From Berkiella_A sp964633725 (GTDB taxonomy: Bacteria; Pseudomonadota; Gammaproteobacteria; Berkiellales; Berkiellaceae), in contig CAZWHY010000040.1 in NCBI GenBank assembly GCA_964633725.1, positions 1-31,792 of the forward strand: a stretch of DNA of 31,792 nucleotides, written 5' to 3'. How positions within the stretch are numbered: position 1 is the stretch's first letter; each line of letters starts with the position of its first letter. A program made the translations under genes and the position numbers. Positions 23,343 through 31,792 of the stretch are shown here, piece by piece. A model generated the notes under the pieces. It worked only from the letters and a program-made list of their open reading frames with translations, made no database searches and had not been told where the DNA came from.

Positions 23343-24035
23343 ATGGAAAAAGAATATTTGAGAAAAGGGCATGATTGGTACAGTGAAAAATACTTAAGCT
23401 CACAAGTTCAGGCAAAAAGGTGGATGTTGGCATTTGTTGTACAAGCAACATTATCTGTAAGCCTTGGTGTTTGCGTTGCGTTGATGTTGCCGCTTAAAAC
23501 TATGGTGCCGTTCCCAATTCTTGTGAACGAAAGTAATCAGCTGGTTAAAGCGCTACATCCCAAAAGTGATTATCTGCCTATTAATGAAGCCATGGTTCAA
23601 AACGATATTGTACGCTATATCAGAAATCGAGAAGGTTATAATGCCCATACTTTAAATTATCAATATAGACAAGTTGCACATTCAACAGCGGGGAACATTT
23701 TCTCAGACTTTGAGCGAACACAATCTCCACAAAACCCAGAAAGTCCTGTCAATCTTTTGGGCGTGGAGGGTGCAAGAGACATAAAGGTGCTTGATGTTAT
23801 ATTTTTGGATAATAATGAAGCTGAAACCAACCATCGTTATAAGGCGTTAGCTTCAAATGTTGTTCAGGTGGATTATAGCAGTGTTACCAAAACTTCCGGT
23901 GATAATAAAAGCGAGCATTGGGTTGCAACCATTAGCTTTGAATATCAGGGCATTCAAAAAGATGAGGTGTTGGCTTGGGAGAATTGGAATGGATTTGTTG
24001 TAACCAGCTATAGAGTGCACCCAAGATTAACTTAA
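23343..24035 (+). CDS. virB8: VirB8-like assembly factor
   Basis: A 230-residue bitopic inner-membrane protein: an N-terminal cytoplasmic tail, one membrane helix at about 27-48 (WMLAFVVQATLSVSLGVCVA), then a periplasmic NTF2-like domain containing the family's typical VNEAMVQNDIVRYI-like helix (NEAMVQNDIVRYIRNREGYN, about 82-101) and late strands (HWVATISFEYQ). GGGG lies 5 nt before the ATG. Confidence 0.88.
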   Translation: MEKEYLRKGHDWYSEKYLSSQVQAKRWMLAFVVQATLSVSLGVCVALMLPLKTMVPFPILVNESNQLVKALHPKSDYLPINEAMVQNDIVRYIRNREGYNAHTLNYQYRQVAHSTAGNIFSDFERTQSPQNPESPVNLLGVEGARDIKVLDVIFLDNNEAETNHRYKALASNVVQVDYSSVTKTSGDNKSEHWVATISFEYQGIQKDEVLAWENWNGFVVTSYRVHPRLT

Positions 24036-24046
24036 AGGAAAAAACA

Positions 24047-24808
24047 ATGAAAAAAACTCTTGTATTTATTTGCGCACTGATGTTTGTAAACGTTTGCTTT
24101 GCCGAGAAAAGTCCAAAATCATTAGCGATAGATTCCCGTATAAAGGTCGTGAACTTTGATGAGAATAATGTTGTAAAGGTCATAGGGCATGATTTGATAC
24201 AAACTAGCATTCAGTTCCATCCAAACGAAAGTATTTTAGATGTTTCTTCAGGCGACAGCCTTGCTTGGCAATGGAATATAGCAGTTGGGCGAAATAACAT
24301 ATTATTTATTAAACCAATGCTGCAAGATTCTGACACAAACATGAAGGTCATTACAAATAAGCGCATATATGAGTTTAGACTTGTATCTTCTGGTCATTAT
24401 GACAACCCAAATGATGTGATATACCGGTTGAGCTTTAAATATCCAGAAGAAGAAAGAGCAAAGAGCCAAAAGAAGCTTTTAGCGCATGTAAAAAAGGCTG
24501 AGTTTTCTCAAGCTCCAGCCAATAACAAGCGATGGAATTATTATTACAGTTTTACTGGCAATAAGCGGTTAGCTCCCGTGAAAGCCTTTGATGATGACAA
24601 AGGATTTACATATTTTCAGTTTTCAGAAGGCGCGCCGATACCCGCTATATATGCGGTTGATGCCAACAGAAAAGAACAACTAGTAAACTACCGAATACAA
24701 GATCCTTATGTGGTTGTCGAAAAAATATCAGGCCAATTTACTTTGAGAGATGGGGATTTGGTTGCAACTATTATTAATGAGAAATTTGTCACAAAGGCAA
24801 AAGCATGA
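24047..24808 (+). CDS. virB9: VirB9-like outer-membrane core component
   Basis: A 253-residue secreted protein with a cleavable signal (residues 1-19, VCFA/EK). It is of the CagX/VirB9 family, which forms the outer-membrane core with VirB7 and VirB10. Recognisable are the N-terminal strand DSRIKVVNFDENNVVKV and the C-terminal domain (WNYYYSFTGNKRLAPVKAFD, then PAIYAVDANRKEQLVNYRIQ, DPYVVVEKISGQFTLRDGDL). AAAGGA precedes the start; the stop overlaps virB10 by 4 nt. Confidence 0.92.
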   Translation: MKKTLVFICALMFVNVCFAEKSPKSLAIDSRIKVVNFDENNVVKVIGHDLIQTSIQFHPNESILDVSSGDSLAWQWNIAVGRNNILFIKPMLQDSDTNMKVITNKRIYEFRLVSSGHYDNPNDVIYRLSFKYPEEERAKSQKKLLAHVKKAEFSQAPANNKRWNYYYSFTGNKRLAPVKAFDDDKGFTYFQFSEGAPIPAIYAVDANRKEQLVNYRIQDPYVVVEKISGQFTLRDGDLVATIINEKFVTKAKA

Positions 24809-25809
24809 GTGATAAAACTAATACAATGGCATTGCAAGGTCATCATAAAACTAAAAAGTGGGTAGGGTTAATATTGCTAGCTCTTTTTGGGCTATTAGTT
24901 ATGCTTATATTTAAGCCAACAGAATCAAAGGCCAAGTCTGCGTCTAAAACAGACTGGGGCGTTCAAAGAGCTGTTTATAACCCTAAAAACCCACCAGCCA
25001 CACCAGCAAAAATTGAAAGAAAGGAACAGCCGCGCGAGAGTTTGGTTGCAGAAGCTATCCAGCAAGAACAGATTGATGTAAGAGCAATAGAACGTGAAAA
25101 AATTCTAATGGAAAGAAGGCAGGCTCCAATTGTTGTCTATCAGGCGTCAGGTCAGATTTATCAAGATAGTCTTGCTCAATCTGAACAAACACACACGCAA
25201 TCTCTACAGGTTACAGCAAATCAAATTGAGCATTTAGATTATACCATTATCCAAGGAAAGCTTATTTCTGGAATATTAGAGTCCGCTATAAATTCAGATT
25301 TACCCGGCATGATTCGTGCCGTGGTAAAGGATAATGTGTATGCAGAAAAAGGGGATAGAGTCTTAATTCCAAAAGGCGCGAGGCTAATAGGGAATTATCA
25401 ATCTGATCTTGATGCAGGGCAATCTAGAGTATTTATTATTTGGCAACGGTTGATTAGGCCAGATGGCATAGAAATAATGTTAGATTCGCCAGGCACAAAC
25501 AATTTAGGTCAATCAGGCATATCTGGTGTGGTCAATAATCATTTTATGGCAAGATTTGGTGAAGCTGCATTATTGACTATGATTTCGGCTGGCTCGGCCA
25601 ATATCAACGTTAGCAAAGGGGATGAATTTAATTCAAAGTCAGCTTATAGAAATGCGGTTAGTGAATCTTTTGCAAACAGCGCTAGTCAATCTTTGGAGCG
25701 GACGCAAGGCTTAAGTCCTACAGTACATATAAACCAGGGTTCGCCCATAAAAGTATTTGTTGCTAAAGACTTGAACTTTCACTCGGCACTAACAAGAGAG
25801 GATGGATGA
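24805..25809 (+). CDS. virB10: VirB10-like energy-sensing core protein
   Basis: A 334-residue TrbI/VirB10 protein spanning both membranes. It has one membrane helix at about 17-35, a Pro-containing periplasmic linker, then the conserved C-terminal barrel region: KLISGILESAINSDLPGMIR, VYAEKGDRVLIPKGARLIGN, GIEIMLDSPGTNNLGQSG and the antenna-like FGEAALLTMISAG. Starts and stops overlap both neighbours by 4 nt (ATGA), so translation is coupled through the core genes. Confidence 0.94.
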   Translation: MSDKTNTMALQGHHKTKKWVGLILLALFGLLVMLIFKPTESKAKSASKTDWGVQRAVYNPKNPPATPAKIERKEQPRESLVAEAIQQEQIDVRAIEREKILMERRQAPIVVYQASGQIYQDSLAQSEQTHTQSLQVTANQIEHLDYTIIQGKLISGILESAINSDLPGMIRAVVKDNVYAEKGDRVLIPKGARLIGNYQSDLDAGQSRVFIIWQRLIRPDGIEIMLDSPGTNNLGQSGISGVVNNHFMARFGEAALLTMISAGSANINVSKGDEFNSKSAYRNAVSESFANSASQSLERTQGLSPTVHINQGSPIKVFVAKDLNFHSALTREDG

Positions 25810-26801
25810 ATACTTTTAGCACGGATGCACTTGTTGCTCATTTAAAACCTATACAGCTTTATTTAGATAATATTGATATATCTGAAATATTAATTAATAG
25901 GCCTCAAGAAGTATTTATAGAAAAAAGGGGGCAATTTGAGCAAATCAAAGTCGAGCAATTAAATCTTCAGCATTTAAATAGATTAGGTACTTTAATAGCA
26001 AATTATAATCAAAAACCATTTGGAGAAGATAACCCGCGTTTAGCTGGAGTTTTGCCGCAGGGAGCTAGGGTTCAAATTATTAGGGCTCCAGTACTTGAAA
26101 GTGGGAAATTTGCATTGTCAATTAGAAAGCAAGTCATAGCCAACTTATCTTTAGATGATTTTCAAGATGAATTTTATTGTAACGCCGTATTAAGATCCAA
26201 TAGCCGTCCTAAAGCGGAAAAACTCAATCACAATCAAAACAAACCCCTGGGGGCTTTTAATGTTAAAAACTATTTAAAAGAGGCTATTTTAAAGCGAAAA
26301 ACTATTGTTGTGTCGGGAGGCACGAGCACAGGGAAAACCACTTTTCTTAATGCTTGCTTAAAAGAAATTAGCAACAATGAGCGGCTCATCATCCTTGAGG
26401 ACACACGGGAAATATTTGTTAAGCAGCCAAATCACTTGTGTCTGTTAGCGGGTAACAAGGGAGACTCTAGCCAGGAGCAAGACATGATTGAAAATTTAAA
26501 AGCCAGCCTAAGGCTAAGGCCAGATAGGATTTTATTAGGAGAGCTGCGTGGTGGAGAAGCGGCAACATTTTTAGAGGCTGCAAGCACTGGTCATGAAGGT
26601 AGCTTTACTACCATCCATGCATCAACCCCGAAATTGGCTTTAGAAAGGTTATGTATGTTGGCAGAACGAGGGGGGCTTAAGCAGCAAAGTCGTGAAGAGT
26701 TGCGAGAATATATTGGCACCATTGTAAATGTGGTTGTTCAACTAAAGCGCAGCCCTGATGGTAAAAGGCAAATTAGCGAAATATTAAGCTTGGGAGAGTA
26801 G
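25806..26801 (+). CDS. virB11: VirB11 traffic ATPase
   Basis: A 331-residue hexameric secretion ATPase. The N-terminal domain (1-140) precedes Walker A GGTSTGKTT (171-179), the Asp box RLIILEDTREI, Walker B RILLGELRGGEA and the His box GHEGSFTTIHA, all typical of VirB11/PulE ATPases. It works with VirB4 and VirD4 at the inner membrane. It overlaps virB10 by 4 nt and ends 4 nt before virD4. Confidence 0.96.
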   Translation: MNTFSTDALVAHLKPIQLYLDNIDISEILINRPQEVFIEKRGQFEQIKVEQLNLQHLNRLGTLIANYNQKPFGEDNPRLAGVLPQGARVQIIRAPVLESGKFALSIRKQVIANLSLDDFQDEFYCNAVLRSNSRPKAEKLNHNQNKPLGAFNVKNYLKEAILKRKTIVVSGGTSTGKTTFLNACLKEISNNERLIILEDTREIFVKQPNHLCLLAGNKGDSSQEQDMIENLKASLRLRPDRILLGELRGGEAATFLEAASTGHEGSFTTIHASTPKLALERLCMLAERGGLKQQSREELREYIGTIVNVVVQLKRSPDGKRQISEILSLGE

Positions 26802-26805
26802 AACC

Positions 26806-28482
26806 ATGTTATCTACTTGGCACAAAATGGATGACAAAGTAAAACAAATAGTTAATTACGCCGCAATTGATGTGATTGCGCTTTTAGTTTTAATTACGCT
26901 TAGCGGAGCCTTATTCTATGACTTGTTGGGGGTTTCTACTATTCATGCTCGTCCCTGGACTTTGTTTCAATTTTTGAGCGTACCAATGGGCACAAAAACT
27001 AAAATATATTGGTTCATTTGCAATGCGATACCTTTTTTAGGCATCAGCATTTTAGTTATACCCCAAGTAAAAATTATATTTTCAAGGGCAGGCAACAATG
27101 CAAGATGGATGAGTTTGGCCGAGTCAAAAAAAGCAGAGTTATTTGATGAGCGCGGCCTTATCTTGGGTGAAAAATGGGGAAGGTATATACGTGTTGCAGG
27201 ATGGGAACATGTTATTTGTTTTGCACCCAGCGGAACAGGCAAAACCGTCTCAATGACCATTCCGAATTTACTCTCGTGGGATGACTCTTGTGTTTGCACA
27301 GATATTAAATTAGAACTGTTTAAAAAAACATCCAAGTTTAGAGAAAGCTGTGGCATTAAAAGCTATTTATGGAACCCTGGGGCACAGGATTTTAAAACTC
27401 ATTGTTATAACCCGCTAGATATGGTCGGCAACAATAAATTTACTCGGGTTGATGAGCTGCACAAAATTGCAAATATTTTGATTCCTGATAATGGTAAAGA
27501 AGCGTCAATCTGGGTAAATGCCCCCAGAAGCTTGTTTATTGGCATGGCGTTATTTGTTTTAGATAATAAAGACAAGCCCAACACTATCGGTGAAATTTTA
27601 AGAACCATTAAAGGTGATGACAACTTTGATTGTTATATTGAAGAAGCCCTAAAAACTGAGGATTTAGATCCTATATGCAGAATGAACTTGAACTCCTATT
27701 TATCAATGCCAGGGGTAACTCGCGGGGGCGTTAAAGCAGGGCTAGAATCAAGTCTTTGCCTGTTTGAAAATCCAATCATTGATGCTGCCACTAGCAAGTC
27801 TGACTTTAATATTAGAAATCTAAGAAAAGAAAAAATGACCATATATGTCGGCATAACTAACGATAACATTGAGAGGCTTGCGCCTCTGTTAAATATGTTT
27901 TTTCAGCAAGTTATGGATGTGATGACTCGCAAAGAGCCTGATCTGACGGAGGAGCCACATGGCGTATTATTTTTATTAGATGAATTTACAGCGCTTAGAA
28001 GAATGGAGCTGTTTAAGCTTAATATTGGGTTGCTTCGCTCATATAGAATTCGCCTACTAATAATCATTCAAGATATTACTCAACTTTACGATACCTATGG
28101 ACACAATGGAGGAAAAGCCTTTTTAAACCTAAAGGTTAGGGTTGCCTTAACTCAAACCAGCCCAGAAGATGCTGAATATATATCAAAAATTCTTGGAAAA
28201 AAAACGGTATCAAATATCTCAAAGTCAGTTCGAGGTTCTGGGATTCAACAGAATGATACAAGTCATTCAACTTCTTCGTCTCAGCGTCCACTTATGCTAA
28301 GTCAGGAAATTATGAAATTATCAGATAAAAAAAATATAATAATGATACAGGGCTTAAGTCCAATTAGTGCAAATAAGGTTGTTTGGTATAAAGATCCGAA
28401 TTTTAAAAATAAGAATCTTGGAGCTGTAGAGCTGCCTACGTTAAAAGTTAGCTTGCCAGAAATCAAACATATGGCTGAGTAA
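26806..28482 (+). CDS. virD4: VirD4/TraG coupling protein
   Basis: A 558-residue inner-membrane ATPase that brings the relaxase-DNA complex to the channel. Two N-terminal helices (about 15-38 and 64-86) flank a short periplasmic loop. The ATPase has Walker A APSGTGKT (140-147), the following IPNLLSWDDSCVCTDIKLEL, and Walker B FLLDEFTAL with D392 and E393. Length is at the short end for the family. It is unusual only in following virB11 directly. Confidence 0.95.
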   Translation: MLSTWHKMDDKVKQIVNYAAIDVIALLVLITLSGALFYDLLGVSTIHARPWTLFQFLSVPMGTKTKIYWFICNAIPFLGISILVIPQVKIIFSRAGNNARWMSLAESKKAELFDERGLILGEKWGRYIRVAGWEHVICFAPSGTGKTVSMTIPNLLSWDDSCVCTDIKLELFKKTSKFRESCGIKSYLWNPGAQDFKTHCYNPLDMVGNNKFTRVDELHKIANILIPDNGKEASIWVNAPRSLFIGMALFVLDNKDKPNTIGEILRTIKGDDNFDCYIEEALKTEDLDPICRMNLNSYLSMPGVTRGGVKAGLESSLCLFENPIIDAATSKSDFNIRNLRKEKMTIYVGITNDNIERLAPLLNMFFQQVMDVMTRKEPDLTEEPHGVLFLLDEFTALRRMELFKLNIGLLRSYRIRLLIIIQDITQLYDTYGHNGGKAFLNLKVRVALTQTSPEDAEYISKILGKKTVSNISKSVRGSGIQQNDTSHSTSSSQRPLMLSQEIMKLSDKKNIIMIQGLSPISANKVVWYKDPNFKNKNLGAVELPTLKVSLPEIKHMAE

Positions 28483-28510
28483 AGTATCAGTTAATAAAAG
28501 GTAGTAAAAT

Positions 28511-31207
28511 ATGTCATTAAATATTACTCGTATAAAATTATTGAAACAAAAGCTTAAAAAATCATTTCTAGCATGGCAATATCAAAGTCTAAATACAGCT
28601 GAAATTGACCGACATCATGAATCAATCACATCTGCGAGAGCAAAAAAAACCGATCACAACAAGAGTTTGAAAAATCAATTCAACAATCCAGATTTTTGGG
28701 TTGCATTAAAAGAGGCTGGTGGTTTTTCAGGTGAGGCGGAGCAACTAGAAGTCCAATGGCACACAGTTAAACAATTTGCGGACTTTGATGCCCAAGAGCT
28801 AATGAGTTTGAAGCGCAGAACTTTTAATCACTATGATGTCGCGATTACAAGAGCTTTGGAAGAGTTAGAAAGTGACCTAAAGCGATTTGAGTTAAATGGT
28901 ATATGGCGGCCAAAATGGGCGATTAATTTACACAAAGAGCAAATTAGCATATTAAGCGAAAAATATGAATCATACCGCAATTTAGAAATTCAGTTGCAGA
29001 GCACTTTAGCTATCAAAGCCACAATGTACAACTCTTTAGGAATGCCAAAGCATGTAGATGATATCTATTTATATTTTGTAAAACAAATTAACCAACTCAA
29101 TGTGCTTAGAATGCCTCTCTTGGCTCCTTTGAAACCATCTTGTTCTCTAGATGACGATACAAGAGTAGCCATTCATGATTATTTGGATGGCAGTGGGGTT
29201 TTGTTTGGGGATGAGCTAGATTCTATTATTGCCCCTGTCAGCCAATTTCCATTTAATGTTCCGGTGCGCTCGAATCAAGTAAAACAAGAATCTAAGCATA
29301 TAGAAGAATTTACCTTAGAAATAGAAAAGCGCCTTCAGCTCACTTCCGTTGCAAAATATAAAAAAGAAAAGCAAGAAACAGAGGCCATCAATACATGGCT
29401 TACGAAGCGCATTGTTAACCCCTTAAGCCGATTTATTTCATCAACGGAGCTTTTCAAGAGCGCGATAAATATGTGGCGCTACAGATGGCTTTTAGCGTTA
29501 ATTACATCTGTGGGGCTATACATTTTTTTGGCCTCGGCTGCGATTGGCTTTATTACCTTAACTGTTGGTGCTTGGGCAACTAATATCGCCACTAATGTCT
29601 TGTTCTATGGAATAGCGTTGTTTCCAGCATACGTTATGGGCGCAAAGGCTTTAAGTATTTTGGGGAACATCGTTTATGAGAAGCTTAGTTATTGGAAATC
29701 ACGAGAGATACAACAAGCTCTAGAGCTGTTAAAGCTTAACCAGCGTTTTGTGTCATCCCAGCTATCACCAGGTATCTCAGATGTTGCTTTATTTGATGTG
29801 TCGGGGTTGTCTGCTGATGCACAATCCAGCATGAAAAATATTGACCTCATGGTTGACGTATTAGAGAAAATCCAAGGTGGGACACGCCTTGTCTATTGGG
29901 GAGCATTTAAAAAATCACATCTTGAGGTTATTTGTGAGCTTAAAAAGCAAAAGCAGCTGATAGAGTCTAGGTTAAAAGCTTATTCTGAGCATATTGGCGA
30001 GAGACTAGAGGAAAGCCTTGTAAATTTACGCATTGATATTTGTGGTGGGCAGTTAAAACCTGCGATTCCTAAGGGGCAAATTGAGAGTCTGCACAACTTT
30101 GTCAAAATGCACGGCACTTCTGAATCACAAAACCAGTTTCTAAAGAGCACCAATTTGCCTGCTCTTTTTGTCTCAGCACTACTTAATGACAACACATTCT
30201 TACAACGTACAACTATAGAGCCACACTTAAATCAGCCGTGGGGTGGTAATAAAAGCAATGTTCCGAGCTTTAGGGGCTGGGAAACCCTCATTAAGCATTA
30301 CACCATGGATGAGGCACAAAGAAATGCCGCCCTAAATATAGTTGACGTACTAACAGGCAGAAATTCTTGCACCTTAAGTGCTTTGGGAAAGTGGGTATCG
30401 GTTATTGCGTCACGCAATGAGCAAGAACTCATGCAAAATATACAGCAACACCTTTTCCTAACGTTAGATTTACAGCCAGCATCTCATGCCAGATTACTGT
30501 CCAAGTCTCAGAAAAACCTCATTAGGGCGTGGGGCGCCATGAATAAGAATGCTATACGGGAAGCTCAAGGCTTTGTGCGACACTTAAATTCATCGGCCAG
30601 GCATTTTTCTACCCAAGAAGAATCAAGCCTAATAAAGCATTTTGAAGCGCTAGAAGGACTGGATAGATTAAAGGCTCTACACAATCAGGCGGGGGAGGTG
30701 AATAATATTCGTACAGCCTTAGAAAAATATAACGGCAAATCAGCAAGTGCTATATATCTTCTAAAATTCTTACCCCAAAACATTAAGCCCATTTTCACCG
30801 CTAGAGTTGCTGCCCAAAGGTTAAGTTGGTTATTAAGTCACCCACCCAAGAAGGGCGGTAGGGTTTTTACACGGGCAGACACGCTGCTATTTAACTTCCT
30901 CGTTAAGCGCCCACAAACTAAAGATAGATTTAACTTTGAAAAACAAATTAGAGGGCACGCCAGATACAAAGAGCCGTGGACAGCTAAATTTTCATACTTA
31001 TTAAGTCAGTGTATAGAGTGTGGCCTAAACGACGGTAGTCTAGAAGCCGATTACGAGTCCTTAAACAAAAGAATTAAGGAATTTACTCAACAGCTAAACA
31101 AGACCTTTGTTTCATCTTGCGCTAATGAACATATTAACGAGCAAGCATTTAACAAGATAGATATTAGTGCCACAGCCAAGCAATCAAGAGGGGTGCGTTG
31201 TGCCTAA
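28511..31207 (+). CDS. Large two-helix protein of unknown function in the conjugation operon
   Basis: An 898-residue protein I do not recognise. Residues 1-320 are charged and helical. Two membrane helices lie at about 327-350 and 362-384 (WLLALITSVGLYIFLASAAI; LFYGIALFPAYVMGAKALSI). A further 510 residues are mostly helical without a visible catalytic motif. The position of the helices in the middle suggests large domains on one side of the inner membrane. A 28-nt gap separates it from virD4, with AAGG upstream, so it should be co-expressed with the T4SS. It could be a transfer accessory, an entry-exclusion or host-acting protein; none can be chosen from sequence. Confidence 0.85.
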   Translation: MSLNITRIKLLKQKLKKSFLAWQYQSLNTAEIDRHHESITSARAKKTDHNKSLKNQFNNPDFWVALKEAGGFSGEAEQLEVQWHTVKQFADFDAQELMSLKRRTFNHYDVAITRALEELESDLKRFELNGIWRPKWAINLHKEQISILSEKYESYRNLEIQLQSTLAIKATMYNSLGMPKHVDDIYLYFVKQINQLNVLRMPLLAPLKPSCSLDDDTRVAIHDYLDGSGVLFGDELDSIIAPVSQFPFNVPVRSNQVKQESKHIEEFTLEIEKRLQLTSVAKYKKEKQETEAINTWLTKRIVNPLSRFISSTELFKSAINMWRYRWLLALITSVGLYIFLASAAIGFITLTVGAWATNIATNVLFYGIALFPAYVMGAKALSILGNIVYEKLSYWKSREIQQALELLKLNQRFVSSQLSPGISDVALFDVSGLSADAQSSMKNIDLMVDVLEKIQGGTRLVYWGAFKKSHLEVICELKKQKQLIESRLKAYSEHIGERLEESLVNLRIDICGGQLKPAIPKGQIESLHNFVKMHGTSESQNQFLKSTNLPALFVSALLNDNTFLQRTTIEPHLNQPWGGNKSNVPSFRGWETLIKHYTMDEAQRNAALNIVDVLTGRNSCTLSALGKWVSVIASRNEQELMQNIQQHLFLTLDLQPASHARLLSKSQKNLIRAWGAMNKNAIREAQGFVRHLNSSARHFSTQEESSLIKHFEALEGLDRLKALHNQAGEVNNIRTALEKYNGKSASAIYLLKFLPQNIKPIFTARVAAQRLSWLLSHPPKKGGRVFTRADTLLFNFLVKRPQTKDRFNFEKQIRGHARYKEPWTAKFSYLLSQCIECGLNDGSLEADYESLNKRIKEFTQQLNKTFVSSCANEHINEQAFNKIDISATAKQSRGVRCA

Positions 31208-31792
31208 ATCTAACCAGAAACCAAATGTGACAAAATTTTTCAATGCAATCGACAAGCATCCATGTTCATCCTTGTATATATTGTGCGACCTGATTTTTAC
31301 ACATACAGAATCGGCAAAGCAAGATGTCCATGATATAGCTCAAAATATCTCGCCTGAACAGCTAAAACAAATCATAGAAAAAATGACGGGTATAGAAACA
31401 AACGAAAGAGCACTGCAAGATAAAAGTACGTTAGACGCATTCGCTCAATTTAAAACTAAACTGCTTTGCAGTGAGTCGTGGCTAAAGCATTTAGAGCCAG
31501 AAGATATCATTGCACTTAGCGCTAATGATGAATTTTACTTGCATGGTTTAATTGCCTTAACGCGGAAGCACACAAAAGCCCATGACTATTCAGACTCTTT
31601 TTGCCAATTTGACTTTGGCATATTGCAAAATGCGGGCGCTGAGCATATAGCACCTGAAATATCCAACTTAATTGCAAAAGCAGAAACGCTGCCCCTAGAA
31701 GATTTTAAAGTATTTGCTAAAGACGACATTGGATTAGCACGCAGCGTCTTAAAATTATTGCAAGCTCACCCATCCAGATTTGAAATGGGGGA
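31200..31792 (+). CDS. Partial protein downstream of the 898-residue gene, unknown
   Basis: An open frame from GTG 31200 to the window edge (197 codons, no stop). The GTG overlaps the previous stop by 8 nt and has AGAGGGG 6 nt upstream, so coupling is likely. The visible part is helical and soluble (TKFFNAIDKHPCSSLYILCD; HLEPEDIIALSANDEFYLHG), with no known motif. It probably works together with the 898-residue protein. The C-terminus lies outside the window. Confidence 0.72.
   Translation, partial: MPKSNQKPNVTKFFNAIDKHPCSSLYILCDLIFTHTESAKQDVHDIAQNISPEQLKQIIEKMTGIETNERALQDKSTLDAFAQFKTKLLCSESWLKHLEPEDIIALSANDEFYLHGLIALTRKHTKAHDYSDSFCQFDFGILQNAGAEHIAPEISNLIAKAETLPLEDFKVFAKDDIGLARSVLKLLQAHPSRFEMG

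Overview
This window looks like the backbone of a self-transmissible plasmid (or plasmid-like conjugative element) from an AT-rich gammaproteobacterium. A complete P-type (VirB/D4) secretion operon sits beside a Ti-like MOBQ transfer region, a plasmid replicon and a partition locus. Embedded cargo includes a eukaryotic-like U-box protein, an orphan autoinducer-binding-like domain and an MHS-type transporter. Such cargo is typical of host-associated lineages such as Legionellales or Piscirickettsiaceae. That placement is inference from gene content, not from a marker gene.

Layout. 1-5.0 kb, minus strand: topB (topoisomerase III, running off the left edge with an altered last zinc ribbon) and the relaxase-helicase traA. 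5.0-6.15 kb: an oriT-like palindrome plus nick core, then traC, traD and a four-helix membrane protein on the plus strand; this is the divergent arrangement of Ti plasmids. 6.15-7.5 kb: a RepA replicon read leftward, with a DnaA box downstream of repA. Its leader carries a small overlapping ORF and, on the opposite strand, a consensus promoter followed by a hairpin, suggesting an IncFII/IncB-like antisense RNA. 7.55-10.2 kb: about 49 copies of a GGTNACC heptad at 11-12 bp spacing, then parA and a winged-helix ParB-like gene, then four more heptads.

10.2-15.2 kb: accessory cargo. A U-box protein gene is bounded by two copies of a roughly 106-bp direct repeat. Then come a short XRE regulator, an MFS transporter, a LuxR-type autoinducer-domain protein without HTH, a convergent terminator, and a minus-strand pair of hotdog thioesterase and LexA/CI-like repressor whose catalytic Ser position is Gly. 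15.3-18.5 kb: three tiny ORFs with good ribosome sites, a helix-turn-helix plasmid protein, two related short HTH proteins and a RelE/HigB-type toxin-antitoxin pair.

18.5-31.8 kb: a compact plus-strand conjugation operon virB2-B3-B4-B5-B7-B6-B8-B9-B10-B11-virD4, followed by a large two-helix protein of unknown function and a partner reading off the right edge. No virB1 transglycosylase is seen. TraA would nick oriT with TraC/TraD as accessory proteins, VirD4 would couple the relaxosome to the VirB channel, and RepA/ParA/ParB-like proteins with the toxin-antitoxin pair would maintain the element. No rRNA, tRNA or CRISPR array was recognised.
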